From the NCBI RefSeq assembly GCF_030408575.1, contig NZ_CP047047.1:1475991-1539990 (forward strand): 64,000 nucleotides of DNA, read 5' to 3'. The position numbers were made by a program, and so were the translations under genes. The stretch is from Corynebacterium auris (GTDB lineage: Bacteria; Actinomycetota; Actinomycetes; Mycobacteriales; Mycobacteriaceae). The notes below the pieces were generated by a model. That model saw only the letters and a program-made list of their open reading frames with translations. It made no database searches and was not told the origin of the DNA. Below, in pieces: positions 17,468-26,373 of the stretch; position 1 is the first letter of the stretch; each line of letters begins with the position of its first letter.

Positions 17468-18904
17468 ATGGACACCCACGACGATCCACGGGTGCACGGT
17501 GCGCGCATGATCACGGAGGGAGAGTTCCTCATCTTCCACCGCTACGCCGATCCGGCAGAGCCGCTGCTCGGGGCCGACGAGGAGGAAGTCGTCGCGGATC
17601 TGATGGCGATGACCAGGCGCAGTAAGAGCTTCATCTACCGGGGCATCCACGGCTACGCCCGCCTGCGCGACCTTCCCGCGCTGCGCGCCCTCCAGCACAA
17701 AGAAAAGCTCCTCGACATAGCCCGCCTCGACGCCATTGACCGCACCCTGTCTGTCCTGCCCGAAACCACCACGGCCGAAGCCTGGGCGATCTTCGACACC
17801 GCCCTCGTCGCCATGTTCACCCTCACCCGCCCCGGACAACTACTGCCCAGCATCTGGGCCATTACGCGCAAGTTACGCCGGACTATCGCCACGATCGACG
17901 CCACCGTCAACTTCAACCCCGTTGCCCGCACGAAGCGTGAAACTGCCCCAACCCCGGCCAACGAGGCCTCCTTCTTCCCCATCCCCCACGAGCACGGCCA
18001 GCGCTACGGCGTCGAGCTGGTCACCAACGGCGCCACCATGGCCTGCATCCGCGCCCGCGTTAGGGCTGTCGCCCGCGAGCACAAGCTCAGCCTCGCCGAC
18101 ACCCTCGTGAAACTGCTCGCGGGAGACATCACTACCTCGGTCCAGCCCGTCCTGAACCTCTACGCCCCCGCCACCCCACACGGCTCCATCCACATCGCCG
18201 GATTTGGCTGGGCCAACTCGGATGACCTAGAGACCCTCTACGCCCTCTTCGATGCCACCCCGCCGCGGGTAACCAACACCGCTGACGCCGCGGAAAAGCG
18301 CGTGGCGGGCTACCGGCCCACCCCAGCGATGGCCGACTATGTGCGGCACCGAGACGGCACCTGCGTCTTCCCCGACTGCCACCAGCCCGCCGAGGCCTGC
18401 CAACTCGATCACCGCATTCCCTACGCGCAAGGCGGGGCCACCACCCCGGACAACCTCTATTCTTTGTGCCAAGCGCACCACAATCTCAAGACCGACCGCC
18501 GCGCCTTCTACGTCCCCGACCCTCGCACGGGCGACACCATCTGGCTCTTCGCGGACGGAACATGGATCGCCAGTGAAAACAAAGGAATCTTCCGGGAGCA
18601 GATCACTCCCACGGCGCCGCGCTGGACAACCCCGATCAGTGATAGGCGCCGCTCCCGCGCCCACCACGCCCGCTTCAATGCGGCCTGCCACACACTGTGC
18701 GACCGCTACGACGTCGACGGAGACCTCGATTCCTGCCTCGCCGGAATCAAAAAGCTGGAGCGCGAGTACGGCCTCACCTTCGCGTTCACTCCGGCCCCCG
18801 ACCCGTCGCTTCCGCCCGAGGCGCCGGTCGAGGAGCCGCCGATCCCCGATCCGAAGGAGCCGCCGACGGCCCCGCTGCCGCCCGAATTCGCTTTCGCCGC
18901 CTAG
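17468..18904 (+). CDS. HNH endonuclease domain protein (DUF222/13E12-like architecture)
   Basis: A 478-residue protein with a helical N-terminal part (about residues 1-280) and a C-terminal HNH nuclease motif: CVFPDCHQPAEACQLDH, then NLYSLCQAHHNLKTD, giving the zinc Cys pairs and the DH...HH active-site residues. The tail after about residue 430 is Pro-rich. This resembles the actinobacterial 13E12/DUF222-HNH repeat proteins, which occur in many copies per genome and have no settled role. The gene is flanked by amtB (divergent) and ftsY (convergent). GGGGGAG precedes the ATG. Confidence 0.85.
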   Translation: MDTHDDPRVHGARMITEGEFLIFHRYADPAEPLLGADEEEVVADLMAMTRRSKSFIYRGIHGYARLRDLPALRALQHKEKLLDIARLDAIDRTLSVLPETTTAEAWAIFDTALVAMFTLTRPGQLLPSIWAITRKLRRTIATIDATVNFNPVARTKRETAPTPANEASFFPIPHEHGQRYGVELVTNGATMACIRARVRAVAREHKLSLADTLVKLLAGDITTSVQPVLNLYAPATPHGSIHIAGFGWANSDDLETLYALFDATPPRVTNTADAAEKRVAGYRPTPAMADYVRHRDGTCVFPDCHQPAEACQLDHRIPYAQGGATTPDNLYSLCQAHHNLKTDRRAFYVPDPRTGDTIWLFADGTWIASENKGIFREQITPTAPRWTTPISDRRRSRAHHARFNAACHTLCDRYDVDGDLDSCLAGIKKLEREYGLTFAFTPAPDPSLPPEAPVEEPPIPDPKEPPTAPLPPEFAFAA

Positions 18905-18924
18905 CAAGCGCGGCGTAGGACGCA

Positions 18925-20511
18925 CTACCCGAGCAGCGCGTCGACGAAGCTCTCGACCTCGAAGGGGGCAAGGTCGTCCGCGCCCTCGCCGAGGCCAACG
19001 AGTTTCACCGGCACGCCAAGCTCCTCCTGCACCTGGAAGACAATGCCGCCCTTCGCTGTGCCGTCGAGCTTGGTCAAAACGACACCCGTGATGTCCACGA
19101 CGTCGCGGAAGACGCGAGCCTGGGTGATGCCGTTCTGGCCCACCGTGGCGTCGAGAACCAGAAGCACCTCGTCCACACGGGTCTTCTTCTCCACCACTCG
19201 CTTGACCTTGCCCAGCTGGTCCATCAGGCCGGTGGACGTGTGCAAGCGGCCGGCTGTGTCCACGAGGACGACATCGGCGCCCTGGTCCACGCCGGTGGCG
19301 ACCGCATCGTAGGCGACGGACGCCGGGTCGGCGCCCTCCTTGCCCCGCACCGTCACCGCGCCCACGCGGCGGCCCCACGTCTCCAGCTGGTCTGCGGCCG
19401 CGGCGCGGAAAGTATCGGCCGCGCCGAGGACCACAGAGTGGCCCAGGGAGACGAGGACACGAGCGAGCTTGCCCGTCGTGGTGGTCTTGCCCGTGCCGTT
19501 GACGCCGACGATGACGATGACGGCGGGTTTGCCGTCGTTAGGCATCGCCTTGAGGGAGCGATCCATCTCGGGCCGCGCCGCCTCAATGAGCGTTTCGCGC
19601 AGCATGGCACGCGCCCCCGCCTCGCTGGCCACGCCGCGCTCGGCGATCTTCGAGCGCAGGCTGTCGGTGACCTTCATGGTCAAATTCGCGCCCAGATCCG
19701 CCATGATGAGGGTGTCTTCGATCTCCTCCCAGGCGTCTTCGTCGAGGTCGCCCGCAGTGAGGATGCCCAGCAGCCCCTGGCCGATCGCATTCTGCGAGCG
19801 CGAGAGCCGGCCGCGCAGCCTGCCGATGCGCCCCGCGGCGGGCACGATCTCGTCGAGATCCTCGCTCGGCTCGTGGTCCTTGACAATAGCGTCCTCCGAG
19901 GCAACGGCGCCGTCCTGCCGGGCCTCCTCAGCAACCTCGGCGGTGACCGCCGCGGCAGCCGCCGCCTCCTCGGCTTCCTGCTCGACCTCGCGCTGCTTAT
20001 CGACGAGTTCCTCGAGCGTGTCCCCCGCCTCCGGCTCGGTCTCCTCTGGATCGGTTTCCTTTGTCTCGACCGGCTCCTCCGGCGTCGGCTCCGCGGCCTC
20101 CACGAGGTCGGCGGTTTCCTCGGTCAGCTCCACCTCGGGTTCGGGCTCGATCTCAGGTTCGGGCTGGGCGGAGGCCTCCTCGACGACCGGGTCGTCGGGC
20201 GCCGGGGGTTCCGGGGGCACGTTCGCGGCCGCCGCGGCCGAGGCCACCGTGGAGCCCCCGGCCGGCGTGCCGTCGCGGCGTACAAGGTCCGGCTGGGCCT
20301 CGGCTTGCGTGAAGTTAAAGCCGCCCTTGGCCTGGTAGTTGCCCGATTTCTCCTGCTGGGTCAGCTCCTTGGGCTCGTCCGTCTTGTCAAAGGAGACGGT
20401 CTTCGTCTTCTTCCGGCGGTTACCCGCGACGGCCAGACCCACGATGAGCAGGACGATCGCCACGACCGCAATAATGATCCAGACAATGGTCGTTGTATCC
20501 ATGGCGTCCAT
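18925..20511 (-). CDS. ftsY: Signal recognition particle receptor FtsY
   Basis: GTPase receptor for the SRP at the membrane. Unusual for bacteria in general, but common in Actinobacteria, it begins with a membrane helix (IVWIIIAVVAIVLLIVGLAV), followed by a very acidic, Glu/Pro/Ala-rich linker up to about residue 210. The NG domain then carries GVNGTGKTTTTGKLA, DTAGRLHTSTG and TKLDGTAKGG. 528 residues. The start could also be the second Met (20502). It lies downstream of smc with 27 bp between, and completes the SRP pair with ffh in this window. Confidence 0.95.
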   Translation of the reverse strand: MDAMDTTTIVWIIIAVVAIVLLIVGLAVAGNRRKKTKTVSFDKTDEPKELTQQEKSGNYQAKGGFNFTQAEAQPDLVRRDGTPAGGSTVASAAAAANVPPEPPAPDDPVVEEASAQPEPEIEPEPEVELTEETADLVEAAEPTPEEPVETKETDPEETEPEAGDTLEELVDKQREVEQEAEEAAAAAAVTAEVAEEARQDGAVASEDAIVKDHEPSEDLDEIVPAAGRIGRLRGRLSRSQNAIGQGLLGILTAGDLDEDAWEEIEDTLIMADLGANLTMKVTDSLRSKIAERGVASEAGARAMLRETLIEAARPEMDRSLKAMPNDGKPAVIVIVGVNGTGKTTTTGKLARVLVSLGHSVVLGAADTFRAAAADQLETWGRRVGAVTVRGKEGADPASVAYDAVATGVDQGADVVLVDTAGRLHTSTGLMDQLGKVKRVVEKKTRVDEVLLVLDATVGQNGITQARVFRDVVDITGVVLTKLDGTAKGGIVFQVQEELGVPVKLVGLGEGADDLAPFEVESFVDALLG

Positions 20512-20538
20512 AGTGCCAGCAATGCCCGCGGGCCGCGG

Positions 20539-23500
20539 CTACTCACCCGCACTCTCGGGGGCGGTGCCCGCGGGACTCATGCGCTGGGAGATGACGCGTG
20601 TGACGCCGTCGCCGCGCATGGTCACCCCGTAGAGCACGTTGGCCACGTCCATCGTCGGCTTCTGGTGGGTGATCACGAGCAGCTGGGAGTCCTGGCGCAG
20701 CTCCTCCAAAAGCGCGATGAGGCGGCGCAGGTTGACGTCGTCGAGCGCGGCCTCGACCTCGTCCAGCACGTAAAAGGGGCTGGGCCGCGCCCGGAAAATG
20801 GCCACGAGAAAGGCCAGCGCGGTCAACGACTTCTCCCCGCCGGATAGCAGGGACAGGCGCTTGACCCTTTTGCCCGGCGGGCGGGCCTCGATCTCGATCC
20901 CGGTGGCCAGCATGTCACCGGGCTCGGTGAGCACGAGGCGGGCCTCGCCGCCCGGAAACAGCGTGTGAAACACCGCTGGGAACTCCGCCTCCACATCGCG
21001 CCAGGCGTCGGTGAACAGCTGGAGAATCTGGGCGTCGATGTCCTCGATCACGCCGGAAAGGTCCCGGCGCGCGCGGAGGACGTCGTCAAGCTGCGTGGAC
21101 AAGAAGCTGTAGCGCTCCTCCAGCGCCTTGTACTCCTCGAGGGCGAGTGGGTTGACCTTGCCCAGAGAACGCAGATCCTTCTCGGCCTGGGCGAGGCGCC
21201 CCGCCTCGGCATCCTTGTCAAAGTCCTCGCCCGGCGTGTACCCCGCGAGCAGGTCGGGAATGGAGATGCCGAGAGACTCGGTGATCTTCGCCTCCGCCTC
21301 GTCGATGCGCACCTGGGCCTGGGAGCGGGCGATCTCGGCGGCGTGCGCCCTGTCTCCCAGCCGCTCCAGCTGCTGGCGTGTGGCGGCGACCTGGCTGCGG
21401 GCCTGCTGCGCGCGCGCCCGCAGGGAAGCGAGCTCTGCGGTGAGCCGGTCGCGCTCCACCGCCGCCTGCTCCAGCGCGGCGCCGACGCGGGAAACGACAT
21501 CGCGAGTGCGGGCAGCGACGACCCCCGCCAGCTCCGCCTGGGCCCGTCGCGCCGCTACCGCCGCGTCGTGGCGGGCCTTGGCCTGGCGCTCGTGCTCCGC
21601 CTGTCGGCGCAGCGCGTCGCCGCGCCCGGCGAGAGCGTCGGCCCCCTGCTGCGCCGAGCGCAGCCCGAGGGTGGCCTCCATCTGGACGGCTTTCGCCTGG
21701 TTGAGCGCCCCGGCTGCCGCGTCGCGCGCCGCGGTGGAAGGCTCCTGCGGCCCCTCCATATCCTCGACGCGCGCCAGCCTCTCGCGGGTCTCGGCCAGCT
21801 CCTCGCGGCACCGCTCAAGGCGGCTCTCCGCCTGCTCCGCCCGCTCGCTGGCGCGTTTATGTTCGGCCTCGTTGGCCTCAACCTGATCATTCAGCCGCCG
21901 ATGGTCGCGGCGCCATGCCTCGAGGTTCGCGTCGTGCTCCCGCAGGGCCGAGGTCGCCCCCGCTGCGAAGACGCGCGCCTCCTCCGCCGCGAGCTTCGCC
22001 CCCTCGAGCGTTCCCGCCAGCTCCTGCACGCGCTCGCGCGCCGCGCGCAGCTCTTCCTCGGCGCGGTCGATCTCTGCGCTGAGCTCAACGGTGCTGGCGC
22101 GCCCGGAGCCCGCGGCGACCCAGCCCTCGCCGACGAGGACCCCCTCGCGGGTGACGGCCCGCAAACGCGGGTCGGCCGCGACGATGCGGCGGGCCTCGGC
22201 GGGGGTGGCAGCGAGGGCGACGTCGACAAGCAGGCGGGTGACAGCTCCGCGCACCGTGGGGGCGATGTCGATGTGGTCGAGCAGCCAGTCGACCCGCTGG
22301 TCGCTGTCTAGGCGCCACCCGGCGCCGCCCGCGGGCTCCACCACGACGGTGCGCTCCGCGGCCTCGAGCCTGCCCACCACGTCGCCCATCTCGCCTCGGC
22401 CGACCAGCGCCTCCGCGTACGCGCCGAGTGCGGCGGCGAGCGCAACGGAGGTACCGTCGCGAGCTGTGAGCGCCTCGGCGAGCGGGTCGAAGCCCTCCCC
22501 GAGCGCCTCGGCCGCGGCCGCCCGCGGGGTCTGCTCGCGCAACGTCGCGATGCGCGCCTCCAGCGAGAACACCTCCCTCTCCCGCTCGCGCTGCTCGGCG
22601 CGCAACTGGTCAAGGCGCTTTTCCGCGGCCTGCGCCTCCCCCGCCGCCCTGGCGTGGGCTTCGTCGAGAGGGGAACGCTCGGCCTCGAGCCCGACGAGCC
22701 TTTCCGCCACCTCCCCGACCTCGCGCCGCGCCTCGCGTGCACGCTCACGGGACTCCCCGAGCGCCTCGCCAATGCGGGACAGCTCCTCCTCCGCGGCGGT
22801 GACCGCAGCTCGCTGCGACTCCTCTTGCGCGAGCAGGCGCACGACGCCCTCGCGGCGATCCGCTATGGCGCGTACCTGCGCCATGTGCTCGCGCTCCGCC
22901 TGGTCGAATTCCTCCTGCAGCTGCTCCACTTCCTCGCGCGCGGTCTCGAGGCGCTCGGCGGCCTCCTCCGCCCCGTCCAGGGCCGCGGCGTACTGCTCGT
23001 CGGCGTGGGCGGCGCGCGCCAGGAGGTCCTCCGGGTCCTGACCGCGGTAGGCCGTTTCGGCGCCGGCGGATCCCGCGCGCTCGGCGGCAACGCGCAGGGT
23101 CGCGTTGGCGCGCTCGAGTAGGGTCGACAGCTCGAACCACACCTGCTGCGCCTCGTCCGCCCGCGGCTGGACCTCGTTCTGCTGCTCCTCCACCGCGTCC
23201 TGGGCAGCGGTGGCCTCCTCCAGCGCCTCCGTGACTTCTTCCACCTGCTCGCTGAGGGCGTTGGCGCTGCGTGTGGCGTCGGAAAGCGCGGTGCGAAGCG
23301 TGACCACCTGGTGGCCGGCGAGGCTCAGGCGGGCCTCGCGCAGAGTCGCCTGCACCGTCGCGGCGCGCTTCGCGGCCTCGGCCTGTCGCGCCAGCGGCTT
23401 CAGCTGCTTGCCAAGCTCGTCGGTCAGGTCCTGCAGGCGGTCGAGGTTGCCCTGCATCCCCGCGAGCTTGCGCTGCGCCTTCTCCTTGCGGCGGCGGTGT

Positions 23501-24006
23501 TTGAGCACGCCCGCAGCCTCCTCGATGAAGGCGCGGCGCTCCTCGGGCCGGGACTCGAGGATCTCCGAGAGCTTGCCCTGCCCGACGATGATGTGCATCT
23601 CGCGCCCGATGCCCGAATCCGACAACAGCTCCTGGATATCCATCAGTCGCGCCTTGGCGCCGTTAATCTCGTACTCGGAGGCGCCGTCGCGGAACATGCG
23701 CCGGGTGATCGCCACCTCGGTGTACTCGATCGGCAGGTGCTTGTCCGTGTTGTCGAAGGTCAGCGTCACCTCAGCGCGGCCAAGCGGCTTACGCTCGCCG
23801 GCGCCGGCGAAGATGACATCCTCCATCTTCCCGCCGCGCAGGTTCTTCGCGCCCTGCTCCCCCATCACCCAGGCGAGGGCGTCAACCACGTTCGACTTGC
23901 CCGAGCCGTTCGGCCCGACCACCGCGCAGATGCCGGGCTCAAACTTCATCGTCGTCGCCGAGGCGAAGGACTTGAAGCCCTTGAGCGTCAGCGATTTCAG
24001 GTGCAC
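20539..24006 (-). CDS. smc: Chromosome segregation protein SMC
   Basis: ATPase that organises and segregates the chromosome with ScpA and ScpB. The 1155 residues show the full layout: N-terminal Walker A GPNGSGKSNVVDALAWVMGEQG near residue 33, a long coiled coil rich in Glu/Ala/Arg, a hinge around the VALAAALGAYAEALV region (about residues 500-640), a second coiled coil, then the signature LSGGEKSLTALAFL and Walker B FYVLDEVEAALDD. The gene order smc-ftsY is normal for Actinobacteria; the acylphosphatase gene that usually adjoins smc is displaced by the hydrolase gene upstream. Confidence 0.96.
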   Translation of the reverse strand: MHLKSLTLKGFKSFASATTMKFEPGICAVVGPNGSGKSNVVDALAWVMGEQGAKNLRGGKMEDVIFAGAGERKPLGRAEVTLTFDNTDKHLPIEYTEVAITRRMFRDGASEYEINGAKARLMDIQELLSDSGIGREMHIIVGQGKLSEILESRPEERRAFIEEAAGVLKHRRRKEKAQRKLAGMQGNLDRLQDLTDELGKQLKPLARQAEAAKRAATVQATLREARLSLAGHQVVTLRTALSDATRSANALSEQVEEVTEALEEATAAQDAVEEQQNEVQPRADEAQQVWFELSTLLERANATLRVAAERAGSAGAETAYRGQDPEDLLARAAHADEQYAAALDGAEEAAERLETAREEVEQLQEEFDQAEREHMAQVRAIADRREGVVRLLAQEESQRAAVTAAEEELSRIGEALGESRERAREARREVGEVAERLVGLEAERSPLDEAHARAAGEAQAAEKRLDQLRAEQREREREVFSLEARIATLREQTPRAAAAEALGEGFDPLAEALTARDGTSVALAAALGAYAEALVGRGEMGDVVGRLEAAERTVVVEPAGGAGWRLDSDQRVDWLLDHIDIAPTVRGAVTRLLVDVALAATPAEARRIVAADPRLRAVTREGVLVGEGWVAAGSGRASTVELSAEIDRAEEELRAARERVQELAGTLEGAKLAAEEARVFAAGATSALREHDANLEAWRRDHRRLNDQVEANEAEHKRASERAEQAESRLERCREELAETRERLARVEDMEGPQEPSTAARDAAAGALNQAKAVQMEATLGLRSAQQGADALAGRGDALRRQAEHERQAKARHDAAVAARRAQAELAGVVAARTRDVVSRVGAALEQAAVERDRLTAELASLRARAQQARSQVAATRQQLERLGDRAHAAEIARSQAQVRIDEAEAKITESLGISIPDLLAGYTPGEDFDKDAEAGRLAQAEKDLRSLGKVNPLALEEYKALEERYSFLSTQLDDVLRARRDLSGVIEDIDAQILQLFTDAWRDVEAEFPAVFHTLFPGGEARLVLTEPGDMLATGIEIEARPPGKRVKRLSLLSGGEKSLTALAFLVAIFRARPSPFYVLDEVEAALDDVNLRRLIALLEELRQDSQLLVITHQKPTMDVANVLYGVTMRGDGVTRVISQRMSPAGTAPESAGE

Positions 24007-24060
24007 CGTTCGGATTCTAGGCCACGGCGCCCCACTTAGGCGGAGCGGGGCTGCGGGGGA

Positions 24061-25944
24061 CTACTTCTCTTCCTTCTCAGCCTTCTCTGTCCTCTCAGCC
24101 CCGAACCGGCGGTTCCAGAACTTCGCCTGCCGGGGCCCCGTCCCCGCGGCGGCCTCCTGTACGACCTCCGGCGCCAGGCCTTTGTCAACCGCGTAGGCCA
24201 TCGCCCGTTGCACCGTCTTCAGCTTCTTCTCGAGGTCAGCGAGGTAGCTCGACTTCTTGTCGGAAAACTGCTCGACGCGGTGGATTTCGCGGATCAGGTG
24301 CGACTCGGATTCCTTCCACACGAACCACACGTTGTCATCAGGAGGCAGCGACTCCTGCTTCCGGAGAATGAGCGTTGCCAGCTGGGACCGCGCAAGGGCC
24401 TCGACGTTTTCCGGTGTGCTCGCGAGGCTGAAGGCGCCGTAGGTGGACGCCGCCGCCCCGCTCGTGAGGAGAGCACCCGCGGTCATCAGCCCACCGATCA
24501 TCCCGCCGGGGCCGAAGGAGGCCAACCCGCTGGTCAGCGCCGCGGCCCCCGCCAAGCCCGCGGCGGGGGCAAGGAATATTCCGCTGGCCCCAACCAGGAG
24601 CGCCGCGGTCCCCGCCCCCATCACGCCCCATTTCTTTAACTGAGACTTCGCAGAATCCGACAGCGCCTTGTCGGCCTCCCCGCGGGCCTCGAATACCCGC
24701 GCGCCGAACTCGCTGCCCAGGTCCATTTCCTTCGTCAGGTCCCGGAATGCTTCCCGCCGCACCTCCTCCTTGACGTCAATCTCGAACGGGGCCAGCACAT
24801 TCTGCTCACTCAAGGCGACCAGACGCCGGATGGCCTCCTCTTTCGAGGCGTAGCCGACGGGCTGCGGAACCGCGAGGGCACCGTCAGTTCCACCGGGATC
24901 CTGGTCGAGCTCTGCCACGAACGGGCTGAGCAGCCGGTTTTCTGCGTCCGCGCGCCGGATCAGGTCGCTGACTGTCCGCGCCTGCACCTGCCGCAGCGCG
25001 GCGAAGTAGCGCTCGCGCCTTTCACCCTTCAACCGCTCCGCAACGAAGTGCGCGAAGCGGAGCCCTTCAAGCGCGACCTGCTCCGGCCCGTCCGGGCGCA
25101 CGAGGGTCTCATTCTTCGCCAAGACAATTTCCTTCGACTTCGAGCCGAATAACCCGTAGCCGACCGCCTCCGCGACCAGCGGGTGGGAAAGATAGCCCTT
25201 AGCCGCGTGCGCCGAGACGGGAAGCGTCGGCGTGGGCACGCGTAGATCCAGTATCCACGGGTAGACCGACGCAATACCCCGCAGGGCCGTGACCGGGTCG
25301 CTGTAGCTCCAGTAGTTGACCCACCAGGCGACGTTCGCGGGTGGTTCCGCCATCGTCTCTTTCAGCTCCTCGGAGGCGAACCTCGTGCTCGCGAGCGGGC
25401 TGCCGATAGTCACCACCCCGGAGATCTCTAGGCCGGGGGAAAGCCGGGGGATCAGGTCCGCCGCTACGACGGTGCCCAGGCTGTGCGCCACGATGACGGC
25501 CCGGCCGCGATCTGGCATCCGCCGGACAAGTTCGTGTTGTACGCTGGCCCGAACGGCGGGCCGGGTGAGGTAGTTGTTTGCCTGCTTGAGGTGCTTTTGG
25601 ATCCGCGCCCGCGCAGCCGCGCCGACCGCAGCGTCCGCCAATTTCGCGCCGCTGCCCCCGGTATGCCGCGCCAGCCGGGCCTCCATCGCCGCGGTGCGCC
25701 TCTCAAACTCGCGGCGCTTTCGGGCCCTGTCGTTTTGCGAGGTCACGGACCTTACAGGCGGCATGTCGCGCTCGTCGCCCAGCCGCGAAAGTACGTCAAT
25801 GTATCGGGGGGAAATGACCTCCACGCCCGCAAGCCGCGGGTAGCCCGCTGCCTCGAGGCCATCGAGAAGCGCCTTGTGCCACTTCTGCTCGGGGTCACCT
25901 TTGCCCACCCCGTGCAGGAAGATAAGGTACGGAGTCTCGTTCAT
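24061..25944 (-). CDS. Alpha/beta hydrolase with C-terminal hydrophobic Gly/Ala-rich domain
   Basis: 627 residues. The N-terminal part is an alpha/beta hydrolase: LIFLHGVGKGD near the start (oxyanion HG motif) and the nucleophile elbow VIVAHSLGTVVAADL, then GVVTIGSPLAS. A basic, Ala-rich helical insert sits between. From about residue 440 there is a Gly/Ala-rich hydrophobic stretch of about 90 residues that could form membrane helices or hairpins, then a charged Lys/Glu tail. No signal peptide. The ATG at 25944 has AAAGGA upstream; the frame is open farther upstream but crosses the acylphosphatase gene. Substrate unknown; a lipase- or effector-like role is speculation. It separates smc from acyP. 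Confidence 0.7.
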   Translation of the reverse strand: MNETPYLIFLHGVGKGDPEQKWHKALLDGLEAAGYPRLAGVEVISPRYIDVLSRLGDERDMPPVRSVTSQNDRARKRREFERRTAAMEARLARHTGGSGAKLADAAVGAAARARIQKHLKQANNYLTRPAVRASVQHELVRRMPDRGRAVIVAHSLGTVVAADLIPRLSPGLEISGVVTIGSPLASTRFASEELKETMAEPPANVAWWVNYWSYSDPVTALRGIASVYPWILDLRVPTPTLPVSAHAAKGYLSHPLVAEAVGYGLFGSKSKEIVLAKNETLVRPDGPEQVALEGLRFAHFVAERLKGERRERYFAALRQVQARTVSDLIRRADAENRLLSPFVAELDQDPGGTDGALAVPQPVGYASKEEAIRRLVALSEQNVLAPFEIDVKEEVRREAFRDLTKEMDLGSEFGARVFEARGEADKALSDSAKSQLKKWGVMGAGTAALLVGASGIFLAPAAGLAGAAALTSGLASFGPGGMIGGLMTAGALLTSGAAASTYGAFSLASTPENVEALARSQLATLILRKQESLPPDDNVWFVWKESESHLIREIHRVEQFSDKKSSYLADLEKKLKTVQRAMAYAVDKGLAPEVVQEAAAGTGPRQAKFWNRRFGAERTEKAEKEEK

Positions 25945-25981
25945 CAACGTCCTTTCCCCGACCCCTCTGGCCGGGCCTTCG

Positions 25982-26266
25982 CTACCGTTCCTCGAAGCCC
26001 TGCGCCCCCTTCGGCTGCGCGAACTGCTCCACCACGGTGTCCACCCGGCCCGGGCGCCTCGTCGTCGACGGCTCCTCGCGCAACAGCTCAAGCAGCTTCT
26101 CGACGCCACCCCGCTCCCCCTCAGCCACCACCTCGACGCGGCCGTCGTCGAGGTTCTTGGCGTAGCCCGCCAGGCCGAGCTCCAGCGCGCGGGAGCGGGT
26201 CCACCAGCGGAAGCCCACCCCCTGGACGTGGCCGTGGACGAATGCTGTCATGCGCGTGGAACTCAT
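25982..26266 (-). CDS. acyP: Acylphosphatase
   Basis: Small enzyme hydrolysing acyl phosphates. About 94 residues with the phosphate-binding loop [10 protein letters not shown] (active-site Arg) and the catalytic Asn in [18 protein letters not shown]. The tail after about residue 75 ([10 protein letters not shown]) lacks the last canonical strand motif but length is normal. ATG 26266 was chosen over MTAFVHG at 26251 because it sits within a plausible leader; either is possible. The smc neighbourhood is typical. Confidence 0.88.
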   Translation of the reverse strand: MSSTRMTAFVHGHVQGVGFRWWTRSRALELGLAGYAKNLDDGRVEVVAEGERGGVEKLLELLREEPSTTRRPGRVDTVVEQFAQPKGAQGFEER

Positions 26267-26362
26267 GGCGCTCAGTGTAGCGGGGGTGCCACCTCCGGCT
26301 GCAGCCTCCACGTTTTCACCCCGACCGCACACAGCGATGTGGTAGTGTTCACAAAAAATTTT

Positions 26363-26369
26363 AAGGAGG
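26363..26369 (+). promoter_or_regulatory. Strong Shine-Dalgarno of the cstA cassette
   Basis: AAGGAGG stands 4 bases before the ATG at 26374, a near-perfect anti-SD match. The two downstream genes have no good site of their own and appear to rely on coupling. Confidence 0.75.
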
Positions 26370-26373
26370 CCAC

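Noticed and set aside
17380..17625. Small plus-strand frame across the HNH promoter region
   Set aside because: It overlaps the promoter and the first part of the HNH gene in another frame and shows no protein-like features.
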